Below are positions 1 through 7,883 of a DNA stretch of 64,000 bases, one piece after another. Within the stretch, counting starts at the first letter, position 1. The number at the start of each line of letters is the position of its first letter. The notes beneath the pieces are model-generated. The model made no database searches. It saw nothing but the letters and a program-made list of their open reading frames with translations, and was not told where the DNA came from. The translations under genes and the position numbers were made by a program. The stretch covers positions 1,054,001 through 1,118,000 of the forward strand of contig OY781463.1 of the NCBI GenBank assembly GCA_963676725.1, given 5' to 3'. The stretch is from G963662905 sp963676725 (lineage in GTDB: Bacteria; Bacteroidota; Bacteroidia; Bacteroidales; WRLA01).

Positions 1-724
1 AAGTAGGGTAGGCGTCTTCATAAATTACAATGCCAACTGTAAATGGACTATTGTTTTTATAGTTCATTTCGAGGAAGATGGGCGTTCCATCTTGTGGCAG
101 CACATAGGCTTCGCGGGTTACTACTTCAAATATATCATCATCTTTGCTCATCCGAACAATGCCGGAATGCAGCCCTTCAAAAGTATTTGGATCGTCATTT
201 GGTGTCAGCTCGATATTTACTGTGCTCAGGCTTGTTGTGTCTAAAGAGATGAAGGCATCTTCAAAATTTTCCTGCCAGGCAAAAATGCAGCTTTCTGCAT
301 ATGAAGTAAATAAGGTATTCTTACCATTTATAAACTGTGTGCCAATATGTGTAATACTATCTTCCGCTATATTAATATCCATTTCGATGCGATCAAAAAA
401 TGGGTATGCCGCACGTGTATTGATTAGCCCATTAAGCATAATGCCCGGACGTATTTTCATATTTACCAGACCTTTATCAAGTACGGGGATTGTTGCCGGT
501 AGTTCATATCCTCCAATAAGTTGGTCGTCGATATAAACCCATACATCTGTAATTTTGGCAGAAAGGCTTCCGTCGTAAGAAACAGAGTTGTGTAAGCCAA
601 TGCTGTCAATAGAAATATATGCAGGGATTTCTTGTTCCCCTTCAAATTTTTCACAGGAAGAAAGCAGGAGAATAAATCCAGCTAAATATGTGATTAAAAA
701 TAATTTACGTAAGAGTATCTTCAT
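1..724 (-). CDS. Putative lipoprotein, cut by the left edge
   Basis: An open frame runs on the minus strand from an ATG at 722-724 to the window edge with no stop (about 241 codons, 3' end missing). The N-terminus is a lipoprotein signal: a basic start (MKILLRK), a hydrophobic stretch and lipobox LSSC, followed by EKFEGEQE. The acidic residues after the cysteine fit export to the cell surface as known for Bacteroidota lipoproteins. The rest looks beta-rich, with no motif I recognise. No function is assigned. The gene lies downstream of the Gfo/Idh gene on the same strand, but a terminator separates them, so it is probably transcribed on its own. Confidence 0.7.
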   Translation of the reverse strand, partial: MKILLRKLFLITYLAGFILLLSSCEKFEGEQEIPAYISIDSIGLHNSVSYDGSLSAKITDVWVYIDDQLIGGYELPATIPVLDKGLVNMKIRPGIMLNGLINTRAAYPFFDRIEMDINIAEDSITHIGTQFINGKNTLFTSYAESCIFAWQENFEDAFISLDTTSLSTVNIELTPNDDPNTFEGLHSGIVRMSKDDDIFEVVTREAYVLPQDGTPIFLEMNYKNNSPFTVGIVIYEDAYPT

Positions 725-842
725 ATGCTGCTTTGCCGGAATTTGATACGATTGTTCAACTTATCCTTACTAACGATAATTATACTGGGCTTATTGCATA
801 AAATTTTTAAGGAATTATTCAGTTGTGGAAGCGAATAATAAA

Positions 843-882
843 AAGCTCATATACCCCTTTTTTTTAAAGTGTATCTGAGCTT
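843..882 (-). terminator. Rho-independent terminator of the Gfo/Idh gene
   Basis: AAGCTCA (843-849) pairs with TGAGCTT (876-882), and ATAC (851-854) with GTAT (871-874), with one mismatch between the helices. Read on the minus strand the hairpin is followed by a T-rich tract (complement of 833-842). It sits about 60 nt past the stop of the oxidoreductase gene. Confidence 0.7.
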
Positions 883-940
883 CTTTAACGATGCAAAAAC
901 ACCATCATCCAAAAAAAATAACAGCAATAAGTATATTCAT

Positions 941-1936
941 TTAAACTTTTTGCTGTGCCATTTGATCGTGGATAATCGTGTTGATTGTATTGGCCAATTC
1001 AAGCGCCCTGTGTCCATCCATCATACTTACTGTTGGTTCTGTTTGCTTGTTGATGGCATCTGCAAATGTTTGCAGTTCTGTTTCAATGGCGTTAATATTC
1101 TCTGACTCAGGTTTTTCAAAAATTATTTGTTTTGCTTCCTTGCCATCTGAGGGCTCAAGGATCATTGCAAAGGGATCTTCAACTTTTGAAGGATCTACTG
1201 TTTTTATGCGTACAATTTCGCTTTGCTTTTCAAGAAAATCGACAGAAACATAGGCGTCATTCTGGAAAATTCTGATTTTGCGCATATTCTTCAGGCTGAT
1301 GCGTGATGCTGTTAGATTGGCAACGCACCCATTTTCAAATTCAATGCGTGCATTGGCAATGTCCGGTGATGAGCTCACAACGGCAACGCCACTAGCGCTT
1401 ATATTTTTTACTTCCGATTGTACAATACTTAATACAATATCCAGGTCGTGTATCATCAGATCCAGAATTACAGGAACATCGGTTCCCCTTGGATTGAACT
1501 GACTTAAGCGATGGCCTTCAATAAATAGCGGCTTATTAATGAATGGTCTGGCAGCCAGAAATGCAGGATTAAAACGCTCTACATGACCAACTTGTACTTT
1601 TACTCCGGCTTTATTTGCCAGTTCGATGAGTTTATAAGATTCTTCGGTGGTGGCAACAATTGGTTTTTCAATAAAAACATGCTTTTTGCGATCAAAAGCT
1701 TTTGCGGCGCATTCAAAATGAGATATTGTGGGAGTTACAATATCGACCACTTCCACTGCATCGAGCAAACTTTCTATGGTTGGATAGCTTTCGATGCCAT
1801 ATTCTTCCATAACTCTTTCTGCGTTTTCACGATCAGGGTCATAAAAACCAACCAATTGATAATCTTCAATGTTTTTTAAGCATTTGATGTGGATTTTGCC
1901 GAGATGTCCGGCTCCGAGAACTCCTATTTTTAGCAT
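941..1936 (-). CDS. Gfo/Idh/MocA family NAD(P)-dependent oxidoreductase
   Basis: The protein is about 331 aa. The Rossmann fold opens with the dinucleotide motif GVLGAGHLGK right after the start, and the family motif EKP (FIEKPIVAT) lies near residue 90; a C-terminal alpha/beta domain follows. Members oxidise or reduce sugars, inositols or related compounds with NAD(P). The substrate cannot be read from sequence. I chose the ATG at 1936: the only upstream in-frame start is a TTG at 1957 that lies inside a TAnnTTTG promoter box, and the Rossmann motif begins normally from 1936. The gene stands alone, with its own promoter and a terminator at 843-882. Confidence 0.88.
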   Translation of the reverse strand: MLKIGVLGAGHLGKIHIKCLKNIEDYQLVGFYDPDRENAERVMEEYGIESYPTIESLLDAVEVVDIVTPTISHFECAAKAFDRKKHVFIEKPIVATTEESYKLIELANKAGVKVQVGHVERFNPAFLAARPFINKPLFIEGHRLSQFNPRGTDVPVILDLMIHDLDIVLSIVQSEVKNISASGVAVVSSSPDIANARIEFENGCVANLTASRISLKNMRKIRIFQNDAYVSVDFLEKQSEIVRIKTVDPSKVEDPFAMILEPSDGKEAKQIIFEKPESENINAIETELQTFADAINKQTEPTVSMMDGHRALELANTINTIIHDQMAQQKV

Positions 1937-1954
1937 GAGGTGTGTATTTTGCTG

Positions 1955-1962
1955 CAAATGTA
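1955..1962 (-). promoter_or_regulatory. -7 promoter element (TACATTTG) for the Gfo/Idh gene
   Basis: An exact match to the Bacteroidota -7 consensus TAnnTTTG on the minus strand, followed by C. It ends 18 nt before the ATG at 1936. No clear -33 TTG is at the usual distance. Its position rules out the alternative TTG start at 1957. Confidence 0.5.
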
Positions 1963-2047
1963 GGCTTTTTTGATTTTTATCATATTTTTGCCCAATAATT
2001 TTATTTGATAATGCTTCGATGGTCTAAAATCGCATATATTTTCTGCT

Positions 2048-2055
2048 TACTTTTG
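2048..2055 (+). promoter_or_regulatory. -7 promoter element (TACTTTTG) for pcm
   Basis: An exact TAnnTTTG match ends only 7 nt before the pcm ATG at 2063. Transcription should start within a few bases of the start codon, leaving almost no leader and no room for a Shine-Dalgarno site. Confidence 0.5.
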
Positions 2056-2062
2056 CATCAAT

Positions 2063-2713
2063 ATGATTCCAGATAATTACCGACATAAAGGCTTGCGTAA
2101 GAAATTAGTAAATGAAATTGCAGCCAAAGGCATTCTAAATGAGGATGTACTGGCAGCAATTGAAGCGATTCCCCGGCATAATTTTCTTGATCCGGCATTC
2201 CTTGAATATGCCTATCAGGATAATGCATTTCCGATTGGCTCCGGCCAAACAATTTCACAGCCTTATACCGTTGCATTTCAAACCGAACTATTAAACCCAC
2301 AACCCAGACAAAAAATATTGGAAATCGGAACTGGTTCCGGATATCAGGCTTGTGTGCTGCTCGAAATGAAAGCCAAGGTTTTTAGTATCGAACGCCAAAG
2401 GAATTTATATAGAAAAACCAAACAATTGCTCGAAGAATTGCGTTATAATGCCAAACTGTTTTATGGCGATGGATATAAAGGCTTGCCAACTTTTGCCCCT
2501 TTCGATGGTATTATTATCACGGCAGGCGCACCATTCATCCCCGAAGCACTTAAAGAACAACTTAAAATTGGTGGGCGTATGGTGATTCCACAAGGCGTTG
2601 ATGGTAAACAAACAATGAAGTTAGTGAGAAAAATTTCTGCAACAGAATTTGAAATTACTGAACATGGAGCCTTTAGTTTTGTTCCGATGCTCGAAAATAA
2701 AGCCACAGATTAA
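2063..2713 (+). CDS. pcm: Protein-L-isoaspartate O-methyltransferase
   Basis: The enzyme methylates L-isoaspartyl residues in damaged proteins with S-adenosylmethionine, starting their repair; it acts in the cytoplasm. The 216 aa length is normal for the family. Visible family features are the N-terminal helix region with AIPRHNF, the pre-motif SGQTISQPYTVA near residue 57, the SAM-binding motif I EIGTGSGYQA near residue 90, the acidic turn SIERQ after the next strand, GDGYKGLP near residue 138, and the C-terminal GGRMVIPQG. It is divergent from the Gfo/Idh gene; the two promoters face away from each other across about 85 bp. Confidence 0.95.
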   Translation: MIPDNYRHKGLRKKLVNEIAAKGILNEDVLAAIEAIPRHNFLDPAFLEYAYQDNAFPIGSGQTISQPYTVAFQTELLNPQPRQKILEIGTGSGYQACVLLEMKAKVFSIERQRNLYRKTKQLLEELRYNAKLFYGDGYKGLPTFAPFDGIIITAGAPFIPEALKEQLKIGGRMVIPQGVDGKQTMKLVRKISATEFEITEHGAFSFVPMLENKATD

Positions 2714-2747
2714 GCGTTTTTTTTTTTTTTATTTTTTTATTTGGCCT

Positions 2748-2755
2748 TATATTTG
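2748..2755 (+). promoter_or_regulatory. -7 promoter element (TATATTTG)
   Basis: An exact TAnnTTTG match 44 nt before the start of the lipoprotein gene at 2800. I see no -33 element at the expected spacing. Confidence 0.45.
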
Positions 2756-2799
2756 TAAGACGATTGACAATTATTCACCTTTAATAAAAATTAAGTAGT

Positions 2800-3702
2800 A
2801 TGAGAAAAACAACATTTTTATTTTCCTTCCTTTTGATGGTTGGAATGACATTATTTTTCACCGCATGCAATAAGGATGACGATGATGAAACACCTGATCC
2901 TAAGTATTATCCAACCGTTGATTTTAAAGGCGGTGGCGATTATGTAACAGGAAATGTTACTATAGAAACAGGAGCAGATTTTCATGTAGGTATTATCGCC
3001 TCTATGAATGCTACTTCAAAAGAAAAACTTCAGGGCTTTAATATCACACGTGTAATTAACAATACACCAGAAGTGATCTTCAATGAAGTTTTTAATGAGG
3101 AGACTTATAATTTCGATTCAGTATTCACTGCTGTGGATGAGGCTGTGGCCGCAAATTATATCTTCACAATTATTGATGATGACGCGATGGAAACAGAACT
3201 TTCATTCGTTATTACTACTCAGGAGCCTGCACCTCAGTTTGGTGAAATCAATTTTTATTCCAATGTGGTTCTCGGTTCTTTCGGTGATGCAACCGGTAGC
3301 TTCTATGCAACTACAGAGAATATGGTTTATTCAATTGCTGAAGCTAATACTGCTTCCGAAAAAATTGACTTCGCATATTTTTATGGAGCAACAAAAAAAG
3401 CTACTCTTGGTGCTCCCGACGATGCATTAGTGAATGATGTATTCAACCTAGATGCATGGACTACCAAAAACGCTACAAAATTCTTTGCCACTGATCTTAG
3501 CCCAGAGGTATTTGATGGTATGGTAAACGATTCTGTTTTAACTACTTTCGATACATTTGACCAAAGCAGTATTACAAATATCGATGGAGACCAGGTCTTC
3601 GTTTTTGAAACTGCTGCCGGCAAAAAAGGGATTGTTAAAGTCATTAGTGTTCCTGTTACTCGTGAAGACCTAATTACTTTTCAAGTGAAGATCCAGAAAT
3701 AA
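2800..3702 (+). CDS. Putative surface lipoprotein
   Basis: The 300 aa protein has a lipoprotein signal peptide ending in lipobox FTAC, followed directly by NKDDDDETPD. A run of acidic residues next to the lipidated cysteine is the type of signal that sends Bacteroidota lipoproteins to the cell surface. The body is beta-rich, with alternating hydrophobic strands and two regions that look alike in style (an Ig-like or cell-surface domain is possible), but no catalytic motif. Function unknown. It is a single gene, with a -7 box upstream and a strong terminator downstream. Confidence 0.85.
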   Translation: MRKTTFLFSFLLMVGMTLFFTACNKDDDDETPDPKYYPTVDFKGGGDYVTGNVTIETGADFHVGIIASMNATSKEKLQGFNITRVINNTPEVIFNEVFNEETYNFDSVFTAVDEAVAANYIFTIIDDDAMETELSFVITTQEPAPQFGEINFYSNVVLGSFGDATGSFYATTENMVYSIAEANTASEKIDFAYFYGATKKATLGAPDDALVNDVFNLDAWTTKNATKFFATDLSPEVFDGMVNDSVLTTFDTFDQSSITNIDGDQVFVFETAAGKKGIVKVISVPVTREDLITFQVKIQK

Positions 3703-3728
3703 ATTTCTGTATACAACGATCTAACCCA

Positions 3729-3761
3729 AGCCTGTACATTCATTTGTGCAGGCTTTTTTTT
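3729..3761 (+). terminator. Strong intrinsic terminator
   Basis: AGCCTGTAC (3729-3737) pairs with GTGCAGGCT (3746-3754), nine pairs including one G-T, around an 8-nt loop, followed by a run of eight T. It lies 26 nt after the lipoprotein stop codon. Confidence 0.9.
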
Positions 3762-3889
3762 GTCCTGAAACTTTTATGTAGTATCATTGCAAAGAGTTTT
3801 TAACAATGGAATGTGTATAAGATGCCTGATTATTTTGTCAGGATTTGAATAGAAGAACGGATATTTGTTAAGCCCTCAATTGATGTGGA

Positions 3890-4804
3890 GTGTGTCTAAA
3901 GAAATTTTGTCAAGTGATTGGATATAAGGATATTATAAAAATATTTTTCATACTCATGGCAGTAGTCGTGCTGTTTGCGATGACCACTGAGTTTCCTGCG
4001 GATAGATATGTTGCTATCGGCAATAGGGAGGCGAAGGAGTCAAATGTTTTGCTTACCGAGAAAACACCTGCTAGCAAAATGATGGCTGAAAAGAGCAAAA
4101 CAAAGCCTGATAAAGTGCCTACTCCTGCTGTCAATAAGAAAAACACAAATAAATCAGTACAAGAGAAAACAATTGTACACACAAAAGTTGTTCCTGAAAA
4201 GCCGAAAGAAAAAGCAGTGCCCCCGGCTGAAGACCCAAAGAAAAAAGCATACGACGAATCCATGGATCTGGCCTATACAAACCTTGGAAAAGAAGAATAC
4301 CGAATCATGGCCAATGGAACAAAATCTGTGGAGCAATTGGCTGATTTCCTGACGTATTTTAATGAGCATATTGATGTGACACAAGCCTATCTGATGGCAG
4401 GATATTATATTAGCGAATCCGAAAAAGAAGGCGTAAACCATGATATTGCTTTTTGCCAGATGTGCCTAGAAACCGGATTTCTGAAATTTGGTGGTATCGT
4501 TGAACCAAAACAAAATAATTTTTGTGGACTGGGTGCTGTAAATGCGAATACTCCTGGCGAACATTTCCCAACACGGCGCATGGGAGTTATTGCTCATATT
4601 CAACATCTAAAGGCTTATGCAAGCAAAAAGCCCCTAAATGGCCAACTTTTGGATCGCAGATTTAAATGGGTGAAAAGGGGATGTGCGCCAACGGTTGACG
4701 GGCTTGCAGGAAAATGGGCTGCCGATCGTGAATATTCCTTGAAAATCAAGAGTTTGCTTTATCGTCTCGATTTAAGCACAAAAAATTATCTTTCCAATAG
4801 ATAA
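3890..4804 (+). CDS. Membrane-anchored glucosaminidase-domain peptidoglycan hydrolase
   Basis: The 304 aa protein has an N-terminal membrane segment (about residues 15-31), a Lys/Pro/Glu-rich linker (about 40-120) and a C-terminal glucosaminidase-type domain. The domain begins near YLMAGYYISES and contains the catalytic-type glutamate in CQMCLETGFLKFGG, then NNFCGLGA, the MGVIAHIQHLKAYA segment and the terminal KWAADREY. Such proteins cleave N-acetylglucosaminyl bonds in peptidoglycan. The linker would let the domain reach the wall from the inner membrane. The start is uncertain: GTG at 3890 is used because the ATG at 3883 is in another frame that closes quickly, and a GTG at 3914 is an alternative. 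Confidence 0.8.
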   Translation: MCLKKFCQVIGYKDIIKIFFILMAVVVLFAMTTEFPADRYVAIGNREAKESNVLLTEKTPASKMMAEKSKTKPDKVPTPAVNKKNTNKSVQEKTIVHTKVVPEKPKEKAVPPAEDPKKKAYDESMDLAYTNLGKEEYRIMANGTKSVEQLADFLTYFNEHIDVTQAYLMAGYYISESEKEGVNHDIAFCQMCLETGFLKFGGIVEPKQNNFCGLGAVNANTPGEHFPTRRMGVIAHIQHLKAYASKKPLNGQLLDRRFKWVKRGCAPTVDGLAGKWAADREYSLKIKSLLYRLDLSTKNYLSNR

Positions 4805-4834
4805 ACTAATTTTCAGGCGAAGGATTCTTGTTTT

Positions 4835-5680
4835 TTATTTTTTCTCAAAGGCTGTTTTATCCTGCAATTGCGATAAGGAGGGTTTCCCTGATACATAATT
4901 TTCATGATATTGCCTGCATAAAAAATAGAGCTCTTTTTGTGCCTTTCGGTCTCCTGCAAACTGGCAAGCCACAGCGGCTTTATTTTCAAAATATTTTCCA
5001 CTGATTCCCTGAACTTCTTGGCTGCTGGCGAGGTAAACGGGGGTTTTTGCTGCTTTTTCTGCGGATTCATGACCGCCCAGTTCAAGGTTTCGTGTAAGTT
5101 TGGAGTCGACAAAACCCGGATGGCAGGCATTTACAGTAATGCCGAATTTTTTGAATTGTTTTGCAAACGAGACCGTGAGCATACGATCCGCTTGCTTTGA
5201 TTGCCTATATGCTTCATCATTATGATACGACCTCTTTTTGAACTCAATATCATCAATTTGTAAGCCACCGGACCAATGGCTGGCAAGATTAATAATACGT
5301 GGGTCGTCCCGGCCAATCATGAATTTTTTAAAAAAGCGCATCATAAAAAAATAGGCGAGAACATTTACAGCAAACTGTATTTCAACGCCATCGGAATTGG
5401 TCTGCCAATGCTTTGGTGCTGTTACCGCATTATTAATCAAAACATCAATAGGAGAGTTCCATTGGGCGGCTAAATCCCTGATTTCTGTACCTTCTGCAAG
5501 GTCGATGAGGAAGGGAATGATTTCTGTGTTTCCTGTTTTTTTTATTAGATTATTACAGCTTTGGCGCAGTAGATCATCACTTCTGCCAAAAATAAAAACC
5601 CGGAACCCATTTTGTGCAAGCTGTTCCGCTATCGCATTCCCAATAGTTCCATAACCGCCTGTAATAATAGCGTTTTTCAT
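4835..5680 (-). CDS. Short-chain dehydrogenase/reductase
   Basis: The 281 aa protein is of the classical SDR type. The cofactor motif TGGYGTIG is at residues 8-15, NNAV (a variant of NNAG) near residue 87, the catalytic Ser in INLASHWSG near residue 133, and Tyr and Lys in YRQSKQAD near residue 160, followed by the usual HPGFVDSKL. The sequence resembles the retinol-dehydrogenase/WW-oxidoreductase-like SDRs, but the substrate is not predictable. It converges on the glucosaminidase gene and has its own promoter at 5742-5772. Confidence 0.88.
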   Translation of the reverse strand: MKNAIITGGYGTIGNAIAEQLAQNGFRVFIFGRSDDLLRQSCNNLIKKTGNTEIIPFLIDLAEGTEIRDLAAQWNSPIDVLINNAVTAPKHWQTNSDGVEIQFAVNVLAYFFMMRFFKKFMIGRDDPRIINLASHWSGGLQIDDIEFKKRSYHNDEAYRQSKQADRMLTVSFAKQFKKFGITVNACHPGFVDSKLTRNLELGGHESAEKAAKTPVYLASSQEVQGISGKYFENKAAVACQFAGDRKAQKELYFLCRQYHENYVSGKPSLSQLQDKTAFEKK

Positions 5681-5741
5681 AATTTTTTCACAATCTGATG
5701 ATCAGCGCCCCATTCGTTTTTACTCACGAAGAGAGATGTTC

Positions 5742-5772
5742 CAAAGATAATGGAAAATCAGACCCCTTGCAA
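5742..5772 (-). promoter_or_regulatory. Promoter of the SDR gene (TTG-N20-TATCTTTG)
   Basis: On the minus strand a -33 TTG (complement of 5770-5772) is followed after 20 nt by TATCTTTG (complement of 5742-5749), an exact TAnnTTTG. The leader to the ATG at 5680 is about 60 nt. Confidence 0.6.
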
Positions 5773-5783
5773 GATCATTGTTC

Positions 5784-5808
5784 CTATTCCCCATTCCCCA
5801 TTCCCCAA
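5784..5808. repeat. C-rich heptamer tandem repeat (ATTCCCC)
   Basis: Three near-perfect copies of ATTCCCC lie in the intergenic region upstream of moxR. Further runs of CCC/CCCC follow at 5818-5844. The complementary strand therefore carries six G-runs of 3-4 within about 60 nt, which could fold into a G-quadruplex. It lies between the SDR promoter and the moxR promoter. Confidence 0.6.
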
Positions 5809-5911
5809 TCAGAATTTCCCATTCTTCAGTTCCCATTAACCCCTTGATTTGTTGGCTATTTCTTCTTAACATGCTTTAACAGCCTACTTAACATTTCTTA
5901 ACACGAATAAT

Positions 5912-5942
5912 TTTGGCACGAAGTACTTAGGCTGTATTTTTG
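5912..5942 (+). promoter_or_regulatory. Promoter of the moxR-bat operon (TTTG-N19-TATTTTTG)
   Basis: A -33 TTTG at 5912-5915 is followed after exactly 19 nt by TATTTTTG at 5935-5942. Both elements match the Bacteroidota housekeeping consensus. The leader to the moxR ATG is about 20 nt. Confidence 0.75.
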
Positions 5943-5964
5943 CCTTGTAAAAATAGATAAAGCT

Positions 5965-6957
5965 ATGATTGAAACCGATATCAGAGAATTAAACGAGAAA
6001 ATCCAAAAGGAGAGCGCTTTTATCGACATCATCCGACTGGAGATGGATAAAGTCATTATTGGACAAAAAAGTATGGTTGAGCGATTGCTCATAGGACTCT
6101 TGTCTAACGGCCATATTTTGCTTGAAGGTGTGCCGGGTTTGGCGAAAACCCTGGCAATTAATAGTCTTGCAAATGTCGTTAAGGCTGACTTTAGTAGGAT
6201 ACAATTTACGCCCGACCTATTGCCTGCCGACCTTCTTGGTACGCTGATTTACAGCCAGAAGAATGAAGAGTTTGTTGTAAGAAAAGGGCCTATTTTTTCT
6301 AATTTTATCTTGGCTGATGAGATCAATCGTTCCCCGGCCAAAGTACAAAGTGCCTTGCTGGAAGCCATGCAGGAACGTCAGGTAACTATTGGTGACGAAA
6401 CCTTTAAACTTGAGGAGCCTTTCCTCGTTATGGCTACTCAAAACCCGATCGAACAAGAAGGAACTTATCCTTTACCTGAAGCACAGGTCGACCGTTTTAT
6501 GCTGAAAGTTGTTATTGGGTACCCGACTAAGGAAGAAGAAAAAATGATCCTTCGTCAGAATATACAAAACAGTTTCCCGAAAACCTTGCCTGTTGTTACT
6601 CCCGAAGAAATCCTTCGAGCCAGAAAAGTTGTCCGTGAAGTATATCTCGATGAGAAAATTGAAAATTATATTACCGATATTGTTTTTGCCACTCGTTTCC
6701 CGGAGAAATACAAACTAGAAGATTTATCTCCAATGATTGCCTATGGTGGTTCTCCGAGGGCAAGCATCGGTTTGGCACTGGCAGCGAAAGCATATGCATT
6801 TATAAAACGTAGGGGATATGTTATCCCTGAAGATATCCGTGCTATTGCGCATGATGTATTGCGACACCGTATTGGCCTGACTTATGAAGCAGAAGCCGAA
6901 AATATCACCAGCGAAGACATTATCAATCAAGTGCTGAATACTGTTGAAGTGCCTTAG
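5965..6957 (+). CDS. moxR: MoxR family AAA+ ATPase
   Basis: The 330 aa protein has Walker A GVPGLAKT at residues 55-62, Walker B ILADEINR near residue 114, sensor-1 MATQNPIEQEGTYPLPEAQ near 155, and a C-terminal lid containing GGSPRAS (sensor 2) near 260. MoxR proteins act as chaperone-like ATPases that activate VWA-domain partners. Here the gene opens the bat operon and is followed by a DUF58 protein and two VWA membrane proteins, the standard Bacteroidota arrangement. A strong promoter lies directly upstream; 50 nt separate it from the next gene. Confidence 0.95.
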   Translation: MIETDIRELNEKIQKESAFIDIIRLEMDKVIIGQKSMVERLLIGLLSNGHILLEGVPGLAKTLAINSLANVVKADFSRIQFTPDLLPADLLGTLIYSQKNEEFVVRKGPIFSNFILADEINRSPAKVQSALLEAMQERQVTIGDETFKLEEPFLVMATQNPIEQEGTYPLPEAQVDRFMLKVVIGYPTKEEEKMILRQNIQNSFPKTLPVVTPEEILRARKVVREVYLDEKIENYITDIVFATRFPEKYKLEDLSPMIAYGGSPRASIGLALAAKAYAFIKRRGYVIPEDIRAIAHDVLRHRIGLTYEAEAENITSEDIINQVLNTVEVP

Positions 6958-7007
6958 AAATAATGTGTTAGGTGTTTTTTTTAGCGTAATTACAAAAATT
7001 TGCTTAG

Positions 7008-7883
7008 ATGGAAGCGTCAGAAATATTTAAAAAAGTCAGAAAAATAGAGATTAAAACCAGGGGATTATCCAATCAGATCTTCTCAGGGGAATACCATAGT
7101 ATCTTTAAAGGTAGGGGGATGGCTTTTAGTGAAGTGCGTGAATATCAGTATGGCGACGATATCCGTAGCATCGATTGGAATGTAACGGCGCGCATGAACC
7201 ATCCCTACGTTAAAATCTTTGAAGAAGAACGAGAACTTACCGTAATGCTTCTGATTGATGTCAGTGGTTCGAATGAATTTGGGACCAAACTACAGCTTAA
7301 GGAAGATATGATTACCGAGATCTCTGCCGTTCTTTCTTTTTCTGCCATACAGAATAACGATAAAGTGGGTGTGATCTTTTTTAGTAATAAAATCGAGAAG
7401 TTTATTCCGCCAAAGAAAGGAAGCTCCCATATTTTGAGGATTATCCGCGAACTTGTTGATTTTCGTACAGAAAACCAGGAAACCGATATCGCTGAAGCAA
7501 TCAGATTTCTTACAAATGCGATTAAAAAACGCTGTATTGCTTTTGTCCTTTCGGATTTTATGGACAAAGGATTTGAGGATGCACTCAAAATTGGCAGCAG
7601 AAAACATGACCTGATTGCCGTGCGCGTTTTTGACCAACGGGAACAAAATTTACCGGATATGGGTCTTGTCCAACTGCGCGATGCGGAAACCAATGAACTT
7701 TTTTGGGTTGATACTTCCGATAAAAGCTTCCGGAAAAAATACGCTGCTCATTTTATGAAAAATAGCAAAGAGCTGGAAGATATTTTTAAAAGAAGCGGGG
7801 TGGATATTGCCAATGTTCGTGTTGATCAGGATTATGTAAAACCATTAATGACCTTATTTAAAAAACGGGGGGCGCGGGCATGA
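7008..7883 (+). CDS. DUF58 domain protein (VWA-like), MoxR partner
   Basis: The 291 aa soluble protein carries the DUF58 signature (GRGMAFSEVREYQYGDDIR around residues 37-55, followed by IDWNVTAR) and a VWA-like fold with a metal-binding DVSGS motif near residue 85. DUF58 proteins occur next to MoxR across bacteria and are thought to be its adaptors. Its last codons overlap the start of the next gene (ATGA), which implies translational coupling. Confidence 0.92.
   Translation: MEASEIFKKVRKIEIKTRGLSNQIFSGEYHSIFKGRGMAFSEVREYQYGDDIRSIDWNVTARMNHPYVKIFEEERELTVMLLIDVSGSNEFGTKLQLKEDMITEISAVLSFSAIQNNDKVGVIFFSNKIEKFIPPKKGSSHILRIIRELVDFRTENQETDIAEAIRFLTNAIKKRCIAFVLSDFMDKGFEDALKIGSRKHDLIAVRVFDQREQNLPDMGLVQLRDAETNELFWVDTSDKSFRKKYAAHFMKNSKELEDIFKRSGVDIANVRVDQDYVKPLMTLFKKRGARA

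Noticed and set aside
463..654. Minus-strand 63-codon frame at the left edge
   Set aside because: It lies in another frame of the lipoprotein gene that is open from 724 to the window edge; that gene has a proper lipoprotein signal and this frame does not.
5784..5808. Heptamer repeats as a CRISPR-like array
   Set aside because: Units are 7 nt with no spacers and no cas gene nearby.
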